Source: CAYNWT01 sp964450955 (GTDB taxonomy: Bacteria > Planctomycetota > Planctomycetia > Planctomycetales > Planctomycetaceae). From it: a DNA stretch of 64,000 nt. Location of the stretch: NCBI GenBank assembly GCA_964450955.1, contig CAYVFI010000015.1, positions 71,744 to 135,743 of the forward strand, given 5' to 3'. Of this stretch, positions 53,062 through 62,339 are shown in pieces. The notes beneath the pieces are model-generated. The model was not told where the DNA came from, made no database searches, and was given only the letters and a program-made list of their open reading frames with translations. Made by a program: the position numbers and the translations under genes. Each line of letters opens with the position of its first letter. The stretch's first letter is position 1.

Positions 53062-54243
53062 ATGCAACCCAGCGAACTTTCGGTTCTGCACGTCGCGGGC
53101 ATCGACATGCATCTGCGCTTGCCATCTATTTTGCGGCTGCGCGAACGCGGAGTGCACGTTAGCGCGGCCGGTTCGGGCGACTCAAAACAGTTCGACGAAC
53201 TTGGAATTCCGTTCTACCACTATCCGCTTTCACGCGGAGCCAGCCCGTTGGCCGATCGCCACACGCGCGAACGGTTGGCGGAAATCATGTCTGAAGTTCG
53301 CCCCGATGTCGTGCATAGTTTCAGCACAAAGCCCTGCGTTCTGGTTCCGCCCGTCGCCCGCGCAGCTGGTGTGCCCGCGGTTTTGAGAACCGTTTGCGGC
53401 CTGGGCTATCTGTACTCCACCGAAACATTAAAAGCCCGCATGATGCGCGTGCCGTTTCACATGTTGCACAAGAAAGCTTCAAAAGCCGCCAGCTTTACGA
53501 TTTTCCAAAACGACGATGACCGGCAGCTGTTTCGCAGTAAAGGTATCGTGACTGACGACAAGACAACGCTGATTCCTGGCTCTGGCGTCGATATCGAGGC
53601 GCTCACCGCACAAATTCCCAACCACGAAGAACGCGACCAACTACGCTACAACCTGAAGCTGCAGGGTGGCCCCGTTGTGATCATGGTGTCGCGATTGGTT
53701 AAACAGAAAGGCGTCGATCATTACCTGGAATCGGCTCGCGAGATCAAGAAAGACTACCCTGACGCCACCTTCCTGCTGGTTGGCCCCGTTGCGGGCGAAG
53801 GCGGTCAGGCTGTTTCACTAAACACCATCGAATCCTATTCGGGCGACGTGTCGTACCTGGGCTACCGAACAGACATCCCCACACTGCTTTCGATGGCTGA
53901 CGTTTTTGTTCTTCCCAGCCGCTACCGAGAAGGCGTTCCTCGTGTCCTGATGGAAGCCGCTGCTCTGGGACTGGCATTGGTCAGCACCAACATGCCCGGC
54001 TGCAAAGATGTGGTCATCGACCAGGAAACCGGTTTCCTTATCGAACCCGGCGACCAACCGGCTCTGACAGAAGCCATCACCAAACTGGTTGACTCCCCGG
54101 AACTCTGCGCCGACATGGGAACCCGCGCTCTGGCGCGAATCCAGGAACGGTTTGAAGTGTCACGCGTGGTAGATGCCTACATGGAACTCTACGGCAAAGC
54201 ACTTGGACAACCAATCGAAGAGATCCGACGGAGGGCTGCTTAA
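53062..54243 (+). CDS. Glycosyltransferase family 4 (GT-B)
   Basis: 393 aa. Two Rossmann domains; the C-terminal one starts at VIMVSRLVKQKGVDHYLESA and contains the E-x7-E region YREGVPRVLMEAAALG. The N-terminal domain resembles the capsular glycosyltransferase 4 type (HVAGIDMHLRLPSIL, DVVHSFSTKP, RTVCGLGYLY). Retaining transfer from an NDP-sugar. A perfect AAGGAGG ribosome site lies 8 bases before the ATG. Last gene of the plus-strand polysaccharide operon. Confidence 0.92.
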   Translation: MQPSELSVLHVAGIDMHLRLPSILRLRERGVHVSAAGSGDSKQFDELGIPFYHYPLSRGASPLADRHTRERLAEIMSEVRPDVVHSFSTKPCVLVPPVARAAGVPAVLRTVCGLGYLYSTETLKARMMRVPFHMLHKKASKAASFTIFQNDDDRQLFRSKGIVTDDKTTLIPGSGVDIEALTAQIPNHEERDQLRYNLKLQGGPVVIMVSRLVKQKGVDHYLESAREIKKDYPDATFLLVGPVAGEGGQAVSLNTIESYSGDVSYLGYRTDIPTLLSMADVFVLPSRYREGVPRVLMEAAALGLALVSTNMPGCKDVVIDQETGFLIEPGDQPALTEAITKLVDSPELCADMGTRALARIQERFEVSRVVDAYMELYGKALGQPIEEIRRRAA

Positions 54244-54245
54244 AG

Positions 54246-54413
54246 CCTTGTCGCCCCAATGGGTTTACCCCAATAGCCTACTGACCTTTGCGCGATCCGA
54301 GGCGGCAAGCAACGTAGCGCAAAGGCACTTGCAAAGGCACTTGTTCCACCGGGATAAACCCGGTCGGTGGGGGGCATTAAAACGCGTGATCGACACAGCA
54401 AAGCGTTTGCGTT
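54246..54413. other. Convergent-gene spacer with hairpins
   Basis: Separates the GT4 gene (+) from hemB (-). It holds a 6-bp stem ACCGGG / CCCGGT with loop ATAAA (54348-54364) and a 12-bp tandem repeat AAAGGCACTTGC (about 54321-54342). These look like a dispersed hairpin and possibly a bidirectional terminator; no clear T tract. Confidence 0.4.
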
Positions 54414-55430
54414 CTAACCGCGCTTAAGATGCTCTGCGACATCGACCGCGAAGTACGTCAAAACTCCGTCTGCTCCCGCGCGCTTGAAACCCAGCAGGCT
54501 TTCCAGCATCACTTTTTCACGGTCCAGCCAGCCGTTGGCCGCCGCGCCGCAAAGCATCGCGTACTCGCCGCTGACTTGATACGCGTACGTTGGAAGTCCG
54601 AATTCGGTTTTCACTCGGCGGACGATGTCCAGGTACGGCATGCCCGGTTTGACCATCACCATGTCCGCACCTTCGGCGATGTCGAGAGCCACTTCGCGTA
54701 TGGCTTCGTCGCCGTTGGCCGGATCCATTTGATAGGTCCGTTTGTCGCCCTTGCCCAGGCTTCCGGAAGAACCGACCGCGTCGCGGAATGGTCCGTAGAA
54801 TGCTGATGCGTATTTGGCTGAGTACGCCAGAATCTGAACCGACTCGAACCCGTTCTCGTCCAACACTTTTCGAATCGCGGCGACACGACCGTCCATCATG
54901 TCGGATGGAGCAATCACGTCGCAGCCTGCCTGAGCCTGAACCAAAGCCTGCTGCGCCAAAACTTCCAGCGACTCATCGTTGACCACGTAGTCGTCTCGAA
55001 CCAATCCGTCCTGACCATGGCTGGTGTAAGGGTCCAACGCGACGTCACAGATGACTCCGATATCGATACTGGCTTCCCGGATGGCTCGAACACTGCGGTT
55101 CATAAGGTTCTCCGGATTCAGCGCCTCTTCGGCTTCAGGAGTCTTCTTAGCGGGATCGGTCGCGGGAAAAATTGCGACTCCAGGAATGCCAAGATCCGCC
55201 GCGTTGGCCACCGCTTCGGTCAGCAGATCGATGGAAAGCCGTTCGACACCCGGCATTGATTCGATTGGTTCCCGCGTGTTGGTTCCTTCGCACGCGAACA
55301 CGGGCCAGATCAGATCGTTGACGGTCAGGTGGTTCTCCGCCACAAGCCGCCGCGACCAATCGTGTCGGCGGTTGCGACGCATACGGGTTGATGGAAACGA
55401 ACCGGGGTTTGGTGAGACGTTGTCTGTCAT
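54414..55430 (-). CDS. hemB: Delta-aminolevulinic acid dehydratase (porphobilinogen synthase)
   Basis: 338 aa. Both active-site lysines are visible (AYSAKYASAFYGPFRD and MVMVKPGMPYLD). The metal-site segment reads CDVALDPYTSHGQDG, with Asp/Ala in place of the three zinc-binding Cys, so this is the zinc-independent, Mg-type form. It condenses two 5-aminolevulinates to porphobilinogen in heme synthesis. The start overlaps the stop of the upstream aldolase gene by 4 bp (ATGA). Confidence 0.96.
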   Translation of the reverse strand: MTDNVSPNPGSFPSTRMRRNRRHDWSRRLVAENHLTVNDLIWPVFACEGTNTREPIESMPGVERLSIDLLTEAVANAADLGIPGVAIFPATDPAKKTPEAEEALNPENLMNRSVRAIREASIDIGVICDVALDPYTSHGQDGLVRDDYVVNDESLEVLAQQALVQAQAGCDVIAPSDMMDGRVAAIRKVLDENGFESVQILAYSAKYASAFYGPFRDAVGSSGSLGKGDKRTYQMDPANGDEAIREVALDIAEGADMVMVKPGMPYLDIVRRVKTEFGLPTYAYQVSGEYAMLCGAAANGWLDREKVMLESLLGFKRAGADGVLTYFAVDVAEHLKRG

Positions 55431-56191
55431 GACTTGCTGTCGTTGTTTCGAAGTGTCTTAAGAATTCGGCCCGCGCCGCTGCTTAGCAGGACGGTATCAA
55501 CGCCCACGCAAACCAGATTGAATCCGCGTTCGATGTACGGTTGGACGGCCGCCGGGTTCAGGCCGAAGAAACCCAGCGGCATGTTGTTGGCCTTGCAAAC
55601 TGTTTCAACCCTGGCAATCGCATCCGTGATTTCAGGATCGTCAAGCTGCCCGGTTTTACCGTAACTGGCCGAAAGATCGTAGGGGCCAAGGAACACACAG
55701 TCGATGCCATCGACGGCAACAATGTCTTCAATCGCATCGACCGCAGCTTTGTGTTCGGCCTGGACCACGACCAGCACATTGTCGTTGGCCGTTTCGATGT
55801 ACTGCTGAAATGTATTCCCATACCCATGCGCGCGAGCCAGCCCGGTTCCTCTGGAACCAATGGGCGGGTAGCGGCACATGTCAACAACTCGCGCGGCTTG
55901 TTGGGCCGAGTTAACTTGCGGAACAATGACCCCGGCGGCTCCAAGGTCAAGCGCCTTCTTGATGGGGACCTCATCGATCGCAGGAACGCGAACCAGGCAC
56001 GGCGTGTCTTTCGCAGCGATAAGCAGCGTGCGCACGTCGGCTGGTTCTAACGGTCCGTGTTCGCCATCAATGAACAGCCAGTCAAAACCGGCCATCGCCA
56101 TAATCTCTGCGATCTCACTGGACGCGATTGTGATCATCGAACCAACAAGCGTTTCCCCCGCGCGGAGCCGGTGTTTTAGGTTTGGCTTCAT
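55427..56191 (-). CDS. HpcH/HpaI family aldolase
   Basis: About 254 aa. DWLFIDGEHGPLEPADVR and GSRGTGLARAHGYG are typical of class II 2-keto-3-deoxy acid aldolases (4-hydroxy-2-oxoheptanedioate / 2-dehydro-3-deoxyglucarate type), which cleave such acids to pyruvate and an aldehyde. The exact substrate is unknown. The start is set at the ATG before KPNLKHRLRAGE; upstream starts to 56302 give no similarity. Translationally coupled to hemB. Confidence 0.88.
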   Translation of the reverse strand: MKPNLKHRLRAGETLVGSMITIASSEIAEIMAMAGFDWLFIDGEHGPLEPADVRTLLIAAKDTPCLVRVPAIDEVPIKKALDLGAAGVIVPQVNSAQQAARVVDMCRYPPIGSRGTGLARAHGYGNTFQQYIETANDNVLVVVQAEHKAAVDAIEDIVAVDGIDCVFLGPYDLSASYGKTGQLDDPEITDAIARVETVCKANNMPLGFFGLNPAAVQPYIERGFNLVCVGVDTVLLSSGAGRILKTLRNNDSKS

Positions 56192-56421
56192 TTGTTGATC
56201 TTTGGGTAACGCTGGTTTGATTGTGTCTTGGGTGCCCATGATGCTGATCATGTGCCGGATGTACAAGCACTCTAGGAAGCGCGGTCGAATGTCGCCGAAC
56301 ACTCCGTGTTCGGTTCTCTGCGTAAACCGGACTCGGTGAGTCCGGCGACTTTGCGGCGACCGCCTTTGCGTCGTCTGTGTGTTGGCAGTAATCTGGCAAC
56401 CGACTTAAACAAAGGACCAAC

Positions 56422-57897
56422 ATGCATCGGCTTGCACTTCTTGTTGTTACTGCGATCACCTCAGTAACCGTAGCCGCGGATAAACCCAACATCGTTTACA
56501 TCATTTGTGATGACCTGGGTTACGGTGACGTCCACTGTCTGGCTCCTAAGACCAGCAAGATTCCGACTCCGCATGCAGACAAGCTTGCCGGCGAAGGGAT
56601 GATTTTCACCGATTGTCATTCGGGGTCGTCCGTGTGTTCGCCGACGCGGTACGGAATCATGACTGGCCGCTATGCCTGGCGAACGCGGCTGCAAAAAGGT
56701 GTCGTGATCGGGTTTGCTCCAAGCCTGATTGACGCGAACCGACAGACGGTTGCCGGGTTCCTGAAGACCCAGGGTTACGACACGGCCGCGATTGGAAAGT
56801 GGCACATGGACTTCGAGTATGTGAACCCGGAGACTGGCGCGAAGTACAAGCAGAAGGAACACAAAACACCGCCGGTCGGAGCGACCATTCCGGATGGCCC
56901 GACCAGCCGCGGTTTCGATTACTACCACGGCTTTCATCACGCGCGAAACATGAAGGCGGTTATCGAGAACGATCGTGTTATCGCTCATGATCCTGAAATC
57001 AACATGCTGCCGCGGCTGACTCGAAAATCGGTTGAGTACATCAATTCGCGAGCCGGCAAGGACCGTCCGTTTTTTCTGTACCTGCCGCTGGGTTCGCCAC
57101 ACACGCCCATCCTTCCGTCGCCCGAATGGCAGGGCAAGAGCGGACTGGGCAAGTACGGCGATTTCGTGATGCAGACAGATAACGTCGTCGGAGAAGTTGC
57201 CACCGCGCTTAAGAAGCACGGCATGGCGGACAACACGCTGGTGATATTCACCAGCGACAATGGCTGTTCAAGAGCGGCCGGAATTAAAGAACTCGCAAAG
57301 CAGGGCCACATGGTGAGTGCCCATCTTCGCGGTTCGAAAGCAGACATCTGGGACGGCGGGCATCGCATTCCCTTCATCGTACGCTGGCCAGGCAAGGTGC
57401 AGGCGGGTTCGAAATGTGATCAGTTGATCTGTCTCACGGACTTGTTTGCAACGGTCGCCGATGTCACCGGCACGGCGGTTCCGAAGGATACATGCGAGGA
57501 CAGTTCTAGCTTTCTTGCGGCGTTGTCCGGAAAAGAGATTGAATCAACCCGTGCCGGCGTGGTTCATCATTCCATCAGCGGGCACTTTGCCTATCGCGAA
57601 GGCAAGTGGAAACTCATTCTCGCTCGCGCGTCGGGCGGGTGGAGTTCGCCGAAGGAGAACCAGGCAGCGGCTGATGCTCCAAAGGCTCAGCTGTACGACC
57701 TGGCGACAGATCCTGGTGAGCAGAACAACCTTTACACGTCGCAACCGGCTGTGGCCCAACGCCTGCTGGAACAGCTGACAAAGTACGTGGAACACGGACG
57801 CAGCACTGCGGGTGACGTTTCGAAGAATGACGTCGCCAACATTGTGCTTTGGAAAAGCGAACAGAAGAAGCGTAGGAAGCGAACGAAAAAGAAGTAG
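56422..57897 (+). CDS. Secreted sulfatase (formylglycine-dependent)
   Basis: 491 aa. Signal peptide (cleavage near AAD, 19-20), then KPNIVYIICDDLGYGD with the metal Asp pair, CSPTR at 72-76 in which Cys72 is the residue converted to formylglycine and Arg76 is present, GKWHM, and FTSDNGCS. It hydrolyses sulfate esters, probably of algal polysaccharides. The C-terminus is Lys/Arg-rich. Anaerobic or FGE-type maturase genes are not in the window. Followed by a PSD1 cytochrome protein, a frequent sulfatase neighbour in Planctomycetes. Confidence 0.94.
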   Translation: MHRLALLVVTAITSVTVAADKPNIVYIICDDLGYGDVHCLAPKTSKIPTPHADKLAGEGMIFTDCHSGSSVCSPTRYGIMTGRYAWRTRLQKGVVIGFAPSLIDANRQTVAGFLKTQGYDTAAIGKWHMDFEYVNPETGAKYKQKEHKTPPVGATIPDGPTSRGFDYYHGFHHARNMKAVIENDRVIAHDPEINMLPRLTRKSVEYINSRAGKDRPFFLYLPLGSPHTPILPSPEWQGKSGLGKYGDFVMQTDNVVGEVATALKKHGMADNTLVIFTSDNGCSRAAGIKELAKQGHMVSAHLRGSKADIWDGGHRIPFIVRWPGKVQAGSKCDQLICLTDLFATVADVTGTAVPKDTCEDSSSFLAALSGKEIESTRAGVVHHSISGHFAYREGKWKLILARASGGWSSPKENQAAADAPKAQLYDLATDPGEQNNLYTSQPAVAQRLLEQLTKYVEHGRSTAGDVSKNDVANIVLWKSEQKKRRKRTKKK

Positions 57898-57945
57898 CGA
57901 CGTTTGTTGGGTACGCTGGGTTTTGTTGTTCTGGCTGGTTCCGGG

Positions 57946-58051
57946 GGACTCGTTGCCTCGTCCACTACGGGCTTGCTGTGCTGAAGGACTCGTTGCCTCG
58001 TCCACTACGGGCTTTCTGTACTGAAGGACTCGTTGCCTCGTCCGCTACGGG
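57946..58051. repeat. Three 26-bp direct repeats, 40-bp period (locus 2)
   Basis: Copies start at 57946, 57986 and 58026, the same unit as at 18477-18578 (GGACTCGTTGCC ... CACTACGGG; the last copy has one change). Spacers are 14 bp and near-identical. They lie between the sulfatase and the PSD1 gene. Confidence 0.9.
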
Positions 58052-58156
58052 CTTGCTGTCTAAGCCGGTCGGCTTTGTGAAACTGTGTTGCTGAGCGGGT
58101 TGGCGCGGTACACTGGGTTCCCCCTCCCAACACAGCATCCCGCCCCGGATTTGCCC

Positions 58157-61100
58157 ATGCGTATGCTTCTGTGCCTGCTGGTCGCCTTAGTGTTTACCGT
58201 CCCTGCGTCTGCGCAGCAGGTTGATTTTAACCGCGACATCAAGCCAATCTTGTCAGACAAATGTTACGCGTGCCACGGCCCGGATGCGGAGCAGCGAGAG
58301 GGTGGCGGGGAGAACGGATTGCGGTTCGACACGCAAGCCGGCGCGTTCGCTGAACTTGACGGCCACTTCGCAATCGTGGCTGGTGACGCCAACGCTAGTG
58401 AGATGATTCAGCGGATCACTTCGACGGACGCGGACGAAGTCATGCCACCGCGCGAACATCGCAAGTCGTTGTCTGATAAAGAAAAGAAGCTACTGACCGA
58501 TTGGGTAAACCAGGGCGCGGTTTGGTCGCAGCATTGGGCGTATGTGGCTCCGCAAAAGAAGCAGCGGCCCAGCGGGAACTGGGTTGATGCGATGATTCGT
58601 GAGCAACTGACGGCTCGTGGTTTGAAGCAGGCGTCACCTGCGTCAAAGCGAATTCTGATTCGCCGAGTCTTTTTCGATGTCATTGGCCTGCCGCCATCGA
58701 CGGCTGAGGTTCAGCAGTTTCTGGATGACACATCTGACACTGCGTGGGAGAACCTGGTCGATCGGTTGCTGGCTTCACCTCACTTTGGCGAACGCATGGC
58801 GATCTACTGGCTGGATTTGGTTCGCTACGCTGACACTGTCGGCTACCACGGCGACCAGGATGTTCAGGTTTCGCCGTATCGCGACTATGTCATCAACGCG
58901 TTCAACAACAACATGCCGTTCGATCGTTTCACGCGAGAACAATTGGCGGGCGACCTGCTGCCCGAACCGACTCAACAACAACTCATCGCGTCCGGCTACA
59001 ACAAGCTGGGCATGATGTCGGCCGAAGGGGGAGCTCAACCAAAAGAGTATCTGGCCAAGTACGCATCCGATCGTGTTCGAACTGCATCAACCGTGTGGCT
59101 GGGTTCGACTCTGGGTTGCGCTGAGTGTCACGATCATAAGTTTGACCCGTTCACGCAGAAGGATTTCTATCGCTTCGCCAGCTTCTTCGCAGACATTAAA
59201 GAACGCGGGCTGTATTCAGGAGCCAACCGCGACGACAACTGGGGTCCGACAATCAAAGTCCCGGATGAAGGGTTCGACGAACTCGTCAAACCAGTGGATG
59301 AAAAGATCCAGCGACTGACCGGGTCAATTGAAGCGGCCAACATCAGCGATGGGATGAAGAAGTGGGAAGCTGGCTTCGGCAGCAGCGGTTCCGAATGGCA
59401 GACTCTGGACGTTACCGAACCCACCGCGCTTCGCGGAACGAAACTGGCTGTACTCAAGGACAAGTCGGTTCTGGCTTCCGGACCTCACGGCGGAACCAAT
59501 ACCTATTCGATGACAACCACCACTTCGCTGGCTGGCATCACAGGCTTCCGCATCGAACTGCTACCGCACGAATCGCTTCCGGCAAAGGGACCGGGGCGAG
59601 CCGGCAACGGCAACTTTGTTTTGAGCGAACTGAAAGTGGCCGTCGTGGGCGCTGACGGTAAACGGACACCGCTGAAGTTTGTGAAGGCCACCGCCGACTT
59701 CGAACAGGCTGACGGCGTGAATCATCCGTACAAGGGCTGGAAGGCTGCCGCGACAATTGATGGCGATATCAAAGGCAGCACCTGGGGCTGGGCGGTGATG
59801 CCAAAATTTGGCAAGCCACACCAACTGGTCGCACAGTTGGATGCACCGCTGGCCGCTAAAGGGCCGCTGAAACTGGCGTTCGACATTGAACAGAACCACA
59901 CAAACCCCGGCCACACGATCGGTCGGTTCCGCCTATCAGCGACGGCATCGAAAACGGTTCGCCTTAATCCTCACCAGACGCTGCCCGAAAATGTTCGGCA
60001 ACTGCTGGCTATTGAGAACCGCAATGACGCACAGGAAAAACAACTGGTCGCGTACTACCGATCCATCGCTCCTGAACTGACCGCAGTGCGAACGCGCCTG
60101 AATGTCGCCAGGAAACAACGAGATAAATTGGTCGAACAGAACACACGACGAACGCTGATTACGGTTTCTGTGCAGCCACGCGAAATGCGAGTTCTTCCGC
60201 GGGGCAACTGGATGGACACCAGCGGCGACGTTGTGCAGCCCGGTGTTCCTCACTTCCTGCCGCAGGTTCAATCAACCGCAGACCGCGCCAACAGATTGGA
60301 TCTGGCGAACTGGATCACCAACGCCAACAACCCGCTCACATCGCGCGTGTTTGTGAACCGGTTGTGGAAGATGTATTTCGGTTCCGGCCTATCGAAAGTG
60401 CTGGACGATCTTGGCTCGCAGGGCGAGTTCCCTTCGCATCCCAAACTACTGGACGAACTCGCGCTGGAGTTCATCGAAAGTGGTTGGGATATCAAGCACA
60501 TGGTCAAGTTGCTGGTGATGTCGGATACGTATCGGCAGTCGTCGTTGATGCGCGATGAGCTGTCGGAAATCGATCCATACAATCGCCTGATGGCTCGCCA
60601 ATCACGGTTCCGTATCGATGCAGAATTGGTTCGCGACAACGCTCTGGCCGTGAGCGACCTTCTGGTCCGCGATATCGGTGGCCGCAGCGCGAAGCCGTAT
60701 CAGCCGCCTGGATTGTTGCGGCACCTCAATTTCCCGCGGCGGACTTACAAACACGATACGGATAAAAATCAGTACCGGCGTGGCGTCTACACGCACTGGC
60801 AGCGTCAGTTTTTACATCCCGCAATGAAATCGTTTGATGCACCGGCCAGAGAAGAATGCACGGCCGAACGCCCGCGTTCAAATACACCGCTGGCCGCGTT
60901 GGTTCTGCTTAACGACCCATCCTACGTCGAAGCCGCTCGCGTATTTGCCGAACGAGTACTGTTAAGCGACGCGAAGACAGATGAGGAACGCATTACTAAT
61001 GTGTTCCAACGCGCCTTGAGTCGCGATCCCAATGCACAAGAACGCTCGGTGTTAACGTCACTGATTGCCGCTCAACGAAAACGATACACCGCTGCACCCG

Positions 61101-61231
61101 ATGCGGCGAAGGAGATCGTTTCGACCGGCCAACAACCAGTCGCGAAAGACCTTAATGCTGTCGAACTGGCAGCACTGCTTTCCGTGACGCGGACCGTGTT
61201 CAACATGCACGAGTTTATCACTCGCAACTAG
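58157..61231 (+). CDS. PSD1 cytochrome c / DUF1549 / DUF1553 protein
   Basis: 1024 aa. Signal peptide (to about residue 20), then a planctomycete-type cytochrome c domain with CYACH at 36-40 and a later MPPREH that may give the axial Met. DUF1549 follows (about 160-370, RRVFFDVIGLPPS, YWLDLVRYADTVGYHGD), then a middle β-rich region (about 440-610) and DUF1553 (about 720-980, LANWITNANNPLTSRVFVNRLW). Such proteins sit beside sulfatases and other DUF1501 genes and are thought to serve polysaccharide degradation, but the reaction is unknown. Start chosen for the signal peptide. Confidence 0.92.
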   Translation: MRMLLCLLVALVFTVPASAQQVDFNRDIKPILSDKCYACHGPDAEQREGGGENGLRFDTQAGAFAELDGHFAIVAGDANASEMIQRITSTDADEVMPPREHRKSLSDKEKKLLTDWVNQGAVWSQHWAYVAPQKKQRPSGNWVDAMIREQLTARGLKQASPASKRILIRRVFFDVIGLPPSTAEVQQFLDDTSDTAWENLVDRLLASPHFGERMAIYWLDLVRYADTVGYHGDQDVQVSPYRDYVINAFNNNMPFDRFTREQLAGDLLPEPTQQQLIASGYNKLGMMSAEGGAQPKEYLAKYASDRVRTASTVWLGSTLGCAECHDHKFDPFTQKDFYRFASFFADIKERGLYSGANRDDNWGPTIKVPDEGFDELVKPVDEKIQRLTGSIEAANISDGMKKWEAGFGSSGSEWQTLDVTEPTALRGTKLAVLKDKSVLASGPHGGTNTYSMTTTTSLAGITGFRIELLPHESLPAKGPGRAGNGNFVLSELKVAVVGADGKRTPLKFVKATADFEQADGVNHPYKGWKAAATIDGDIKGSTWGWAVMPKFGKPHQLVAQLDAPLAAKGPLKLAFDIEQNHTNPGHTIGRFRLSATASKTVRLNPHQTLPENVRQLLAIENRNDAQEKQLVAYYRSIAPELTAVRTRLNVARKQRDKLVEQNTRRTLITVSVQPREMRVLPRGNWMDTSGDVVQPGVPHFLPQVQSTADRANRLDLANWITNANNPLTSRVFVNRLWKMYFGSGLSKVLDDLGSQGEFPSHPKLLDELALEFIESGWDIKHMVKLLVMSDTYRQSSLMRDELSEIDPYNRLMARQSRFRIDAELVRDNALAVSDLLVRDIGGRSAKPYQPPGLLRHLNFPRRTYKHDTDKNQYRRGVYTHWQRQFLHPAMKSFDAPAREECTAERPRSNTPLAALVLLNDPSYVEAARVFAERVLLSDAKTDEERITNVFQRALSRDPNAQERSVLTSLIAAQRKRYTAAPDAAKEIVSTGQQPVAKDLNAVELAALLSVTRTVFNMHEFITRN

Positions 61232-61298
61232 ATGTCTTAGTCACCATCGGCGTGGCAGCGGAGCTTTGATTCGGTATTAAGTCTTTGTAAATCGCGAA

Positions 61299-61643
61299 TC
61301 AATCACTTCGGGAGTGCTGTCCACGTCTATTCGCCGATTGAACAGACCGACGTCGCAGAAATGATGACCCCAGAGAAGTTAACGTAGCCGCCAACGTCGC
61401 AGGGCCCCAGTAAAACGTCCAGAACATCCGCGACATTGCTTGCATCCACGTGCTGTCGGTTGCGTTGGAGCCCAAACCGTCTCGCAGAATCCAGGCAAAT
61501 GGCCCAACAGCGAAAACGAGAATCAGCAATGTGGCCACCGACAATAGGGAAACGGTCGCAAGCAATGGCTGGGCGAAAGACGAACGCGCGGCGTTCGGAA
61601 CAGTAGCCGGTGATTCGTACGGATTGTCATTTCCTTGGCTCAT
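61299..61643 (-). CDS. NPYESP-type small membrane protein
   Basis: 114 aa. The N-terminus contains NPYESPATV, a short motif seen at the start of many small planctomycete membrane proteins, followed by two hydrophobic segments (LLATVSLLSVATLLILVF and a region around FWTFYWGPATLAATL) and a basic tail. No function known. The broken gene at 16362-16691 has the same N-terminal motif. Converges with the PSD1 gene. Confidence 0.7.
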   Translation of the reverse strand: MSQGNDNPYESPATVPNAARSSFAQPLLATVSLLSVATLLILVFAVGPFAWILRDGLGSNATDSTWMQAMSRMFWTFYWGPATLAATLTSLGSSFLRRRSVQSANRRGQHSRSD

Positions 61644-61905
61644 ATGAGATGTGTCGCCCGCGTGCGGAATCGCCTTGGAATCGGCCGTTCAATGCAAACG
61701 GCGGCTCATAGGTTTCCAAGGACAAACAAAGAAACCAAGCCAATCCAAAGACCACGATTCGGTAGCCAACCGTCAGAAGGGAAAGTAAAGCAGTCGAGGG
61801 TGGAGTGGATATCTCCACCAAAAACAAAACTGCAAACTTTAGCCAGCTTTGTCAGAAATGCCTTGCGATGATGTGCGCCCATGTAACACCGGATAGTCAG
61901 GTGAG

Positions 61906-62208
61906 TTACTTGGCTTTCTCGCGTTGTCTTAGAACGTTTTTTGCATCAAGAATTGCGTCTTGCAACTTGGATTCAATTTGACCACACGAAACTGCGGCGG
62001 GGCGTTGGGGAATCTCAATGGCGAGCGATTTACCGTCGATTGTCCAAGCCCCCCTAATCGATCCGACTGGCGTGCTGATCGATAGCTGCCCAGAACTGGC
62101 TGATCCGCTTACTGATGCACCATTTGCGCGAAGCCCATCCATAAGCAGTGGGACAATGTCGACTATTCGATCTCCCACGTACAATCGAGATGGGGCACAC
62201 TCAGGCAT
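61906..62208 (-). CDS. Hypothetical 100-aa protein next to the attC-like site
   Basis: 100 aa. AAGGAAG lies about 7 bases before the ATG, a strong start. Pattern: short helix, then several β strands (GQLSISTPVGSIRGAWTID, SLAIEIPQRPA) and a C-terminal helix. There is a weak resemblance to the small 'polyhydroxyalkanoic acid system' proteins, not enough to assign. It is the first gene left of attC-like site A, so it is either the last cassette (without its own visible attC) or the first chromosomal gene. Confidence 0.6.
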   Translation of the reverse strand: MPECAPSRLYVGDRIVDIVPLLMDGLRANGASVSGSASSGQLSISTPVGSIRGAWTIDGKSLAIEIPQRPAAVSCGQIESKLQDAILDAKNVLRQREKAK

Positions 62209-62245
62209 CGTGGCTTCCTTTAGGTGGATCAAAACAAAGATGTCC

Positions 62246-62339
62246 GATAAAACGCGTCTGCCGTAACCGGGCACGAACGGAAGACTTTGATTTCACTTGC
62301 CGCGTGATTGAGTGCTCCGGTTCACGGCTTTGTTATACC
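62246..62339 (-). other. attC-like recombination site A
   Basis: On the minus strand: outer core GGTATAAC (62339-62332), then arms GTGCTCCGGTTCACGGC (plus strand 62312-62328) and GCCGTAACCGGGCAC (62260-62274), which pair fully except for two unpaired bases (62316 and 62323), then a right core GTTTTATC (62253-62246). Extrahelical bases at the same relative places occur in site B. The TAA stop of the 217-aa cassette gene lies inside GTATAAC, as expected for integron cassettes. Confidence 0.75.

Noticed and set aside
61627..61827. 66-aa minus-strand frame with one hydrophobic segment
   Set aside because: TTG start without ribosome site, overlaps the start of the better supported 114-aa gene, no recognisable motif.
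61850..61905. A third attC site closing the 100-aa gene as a cassette
   Set aside because: A short hairpin is present after the stop, but neither the conserved palindrome with extrahelical bases nor a core complementary to GTTTTATC could be found.
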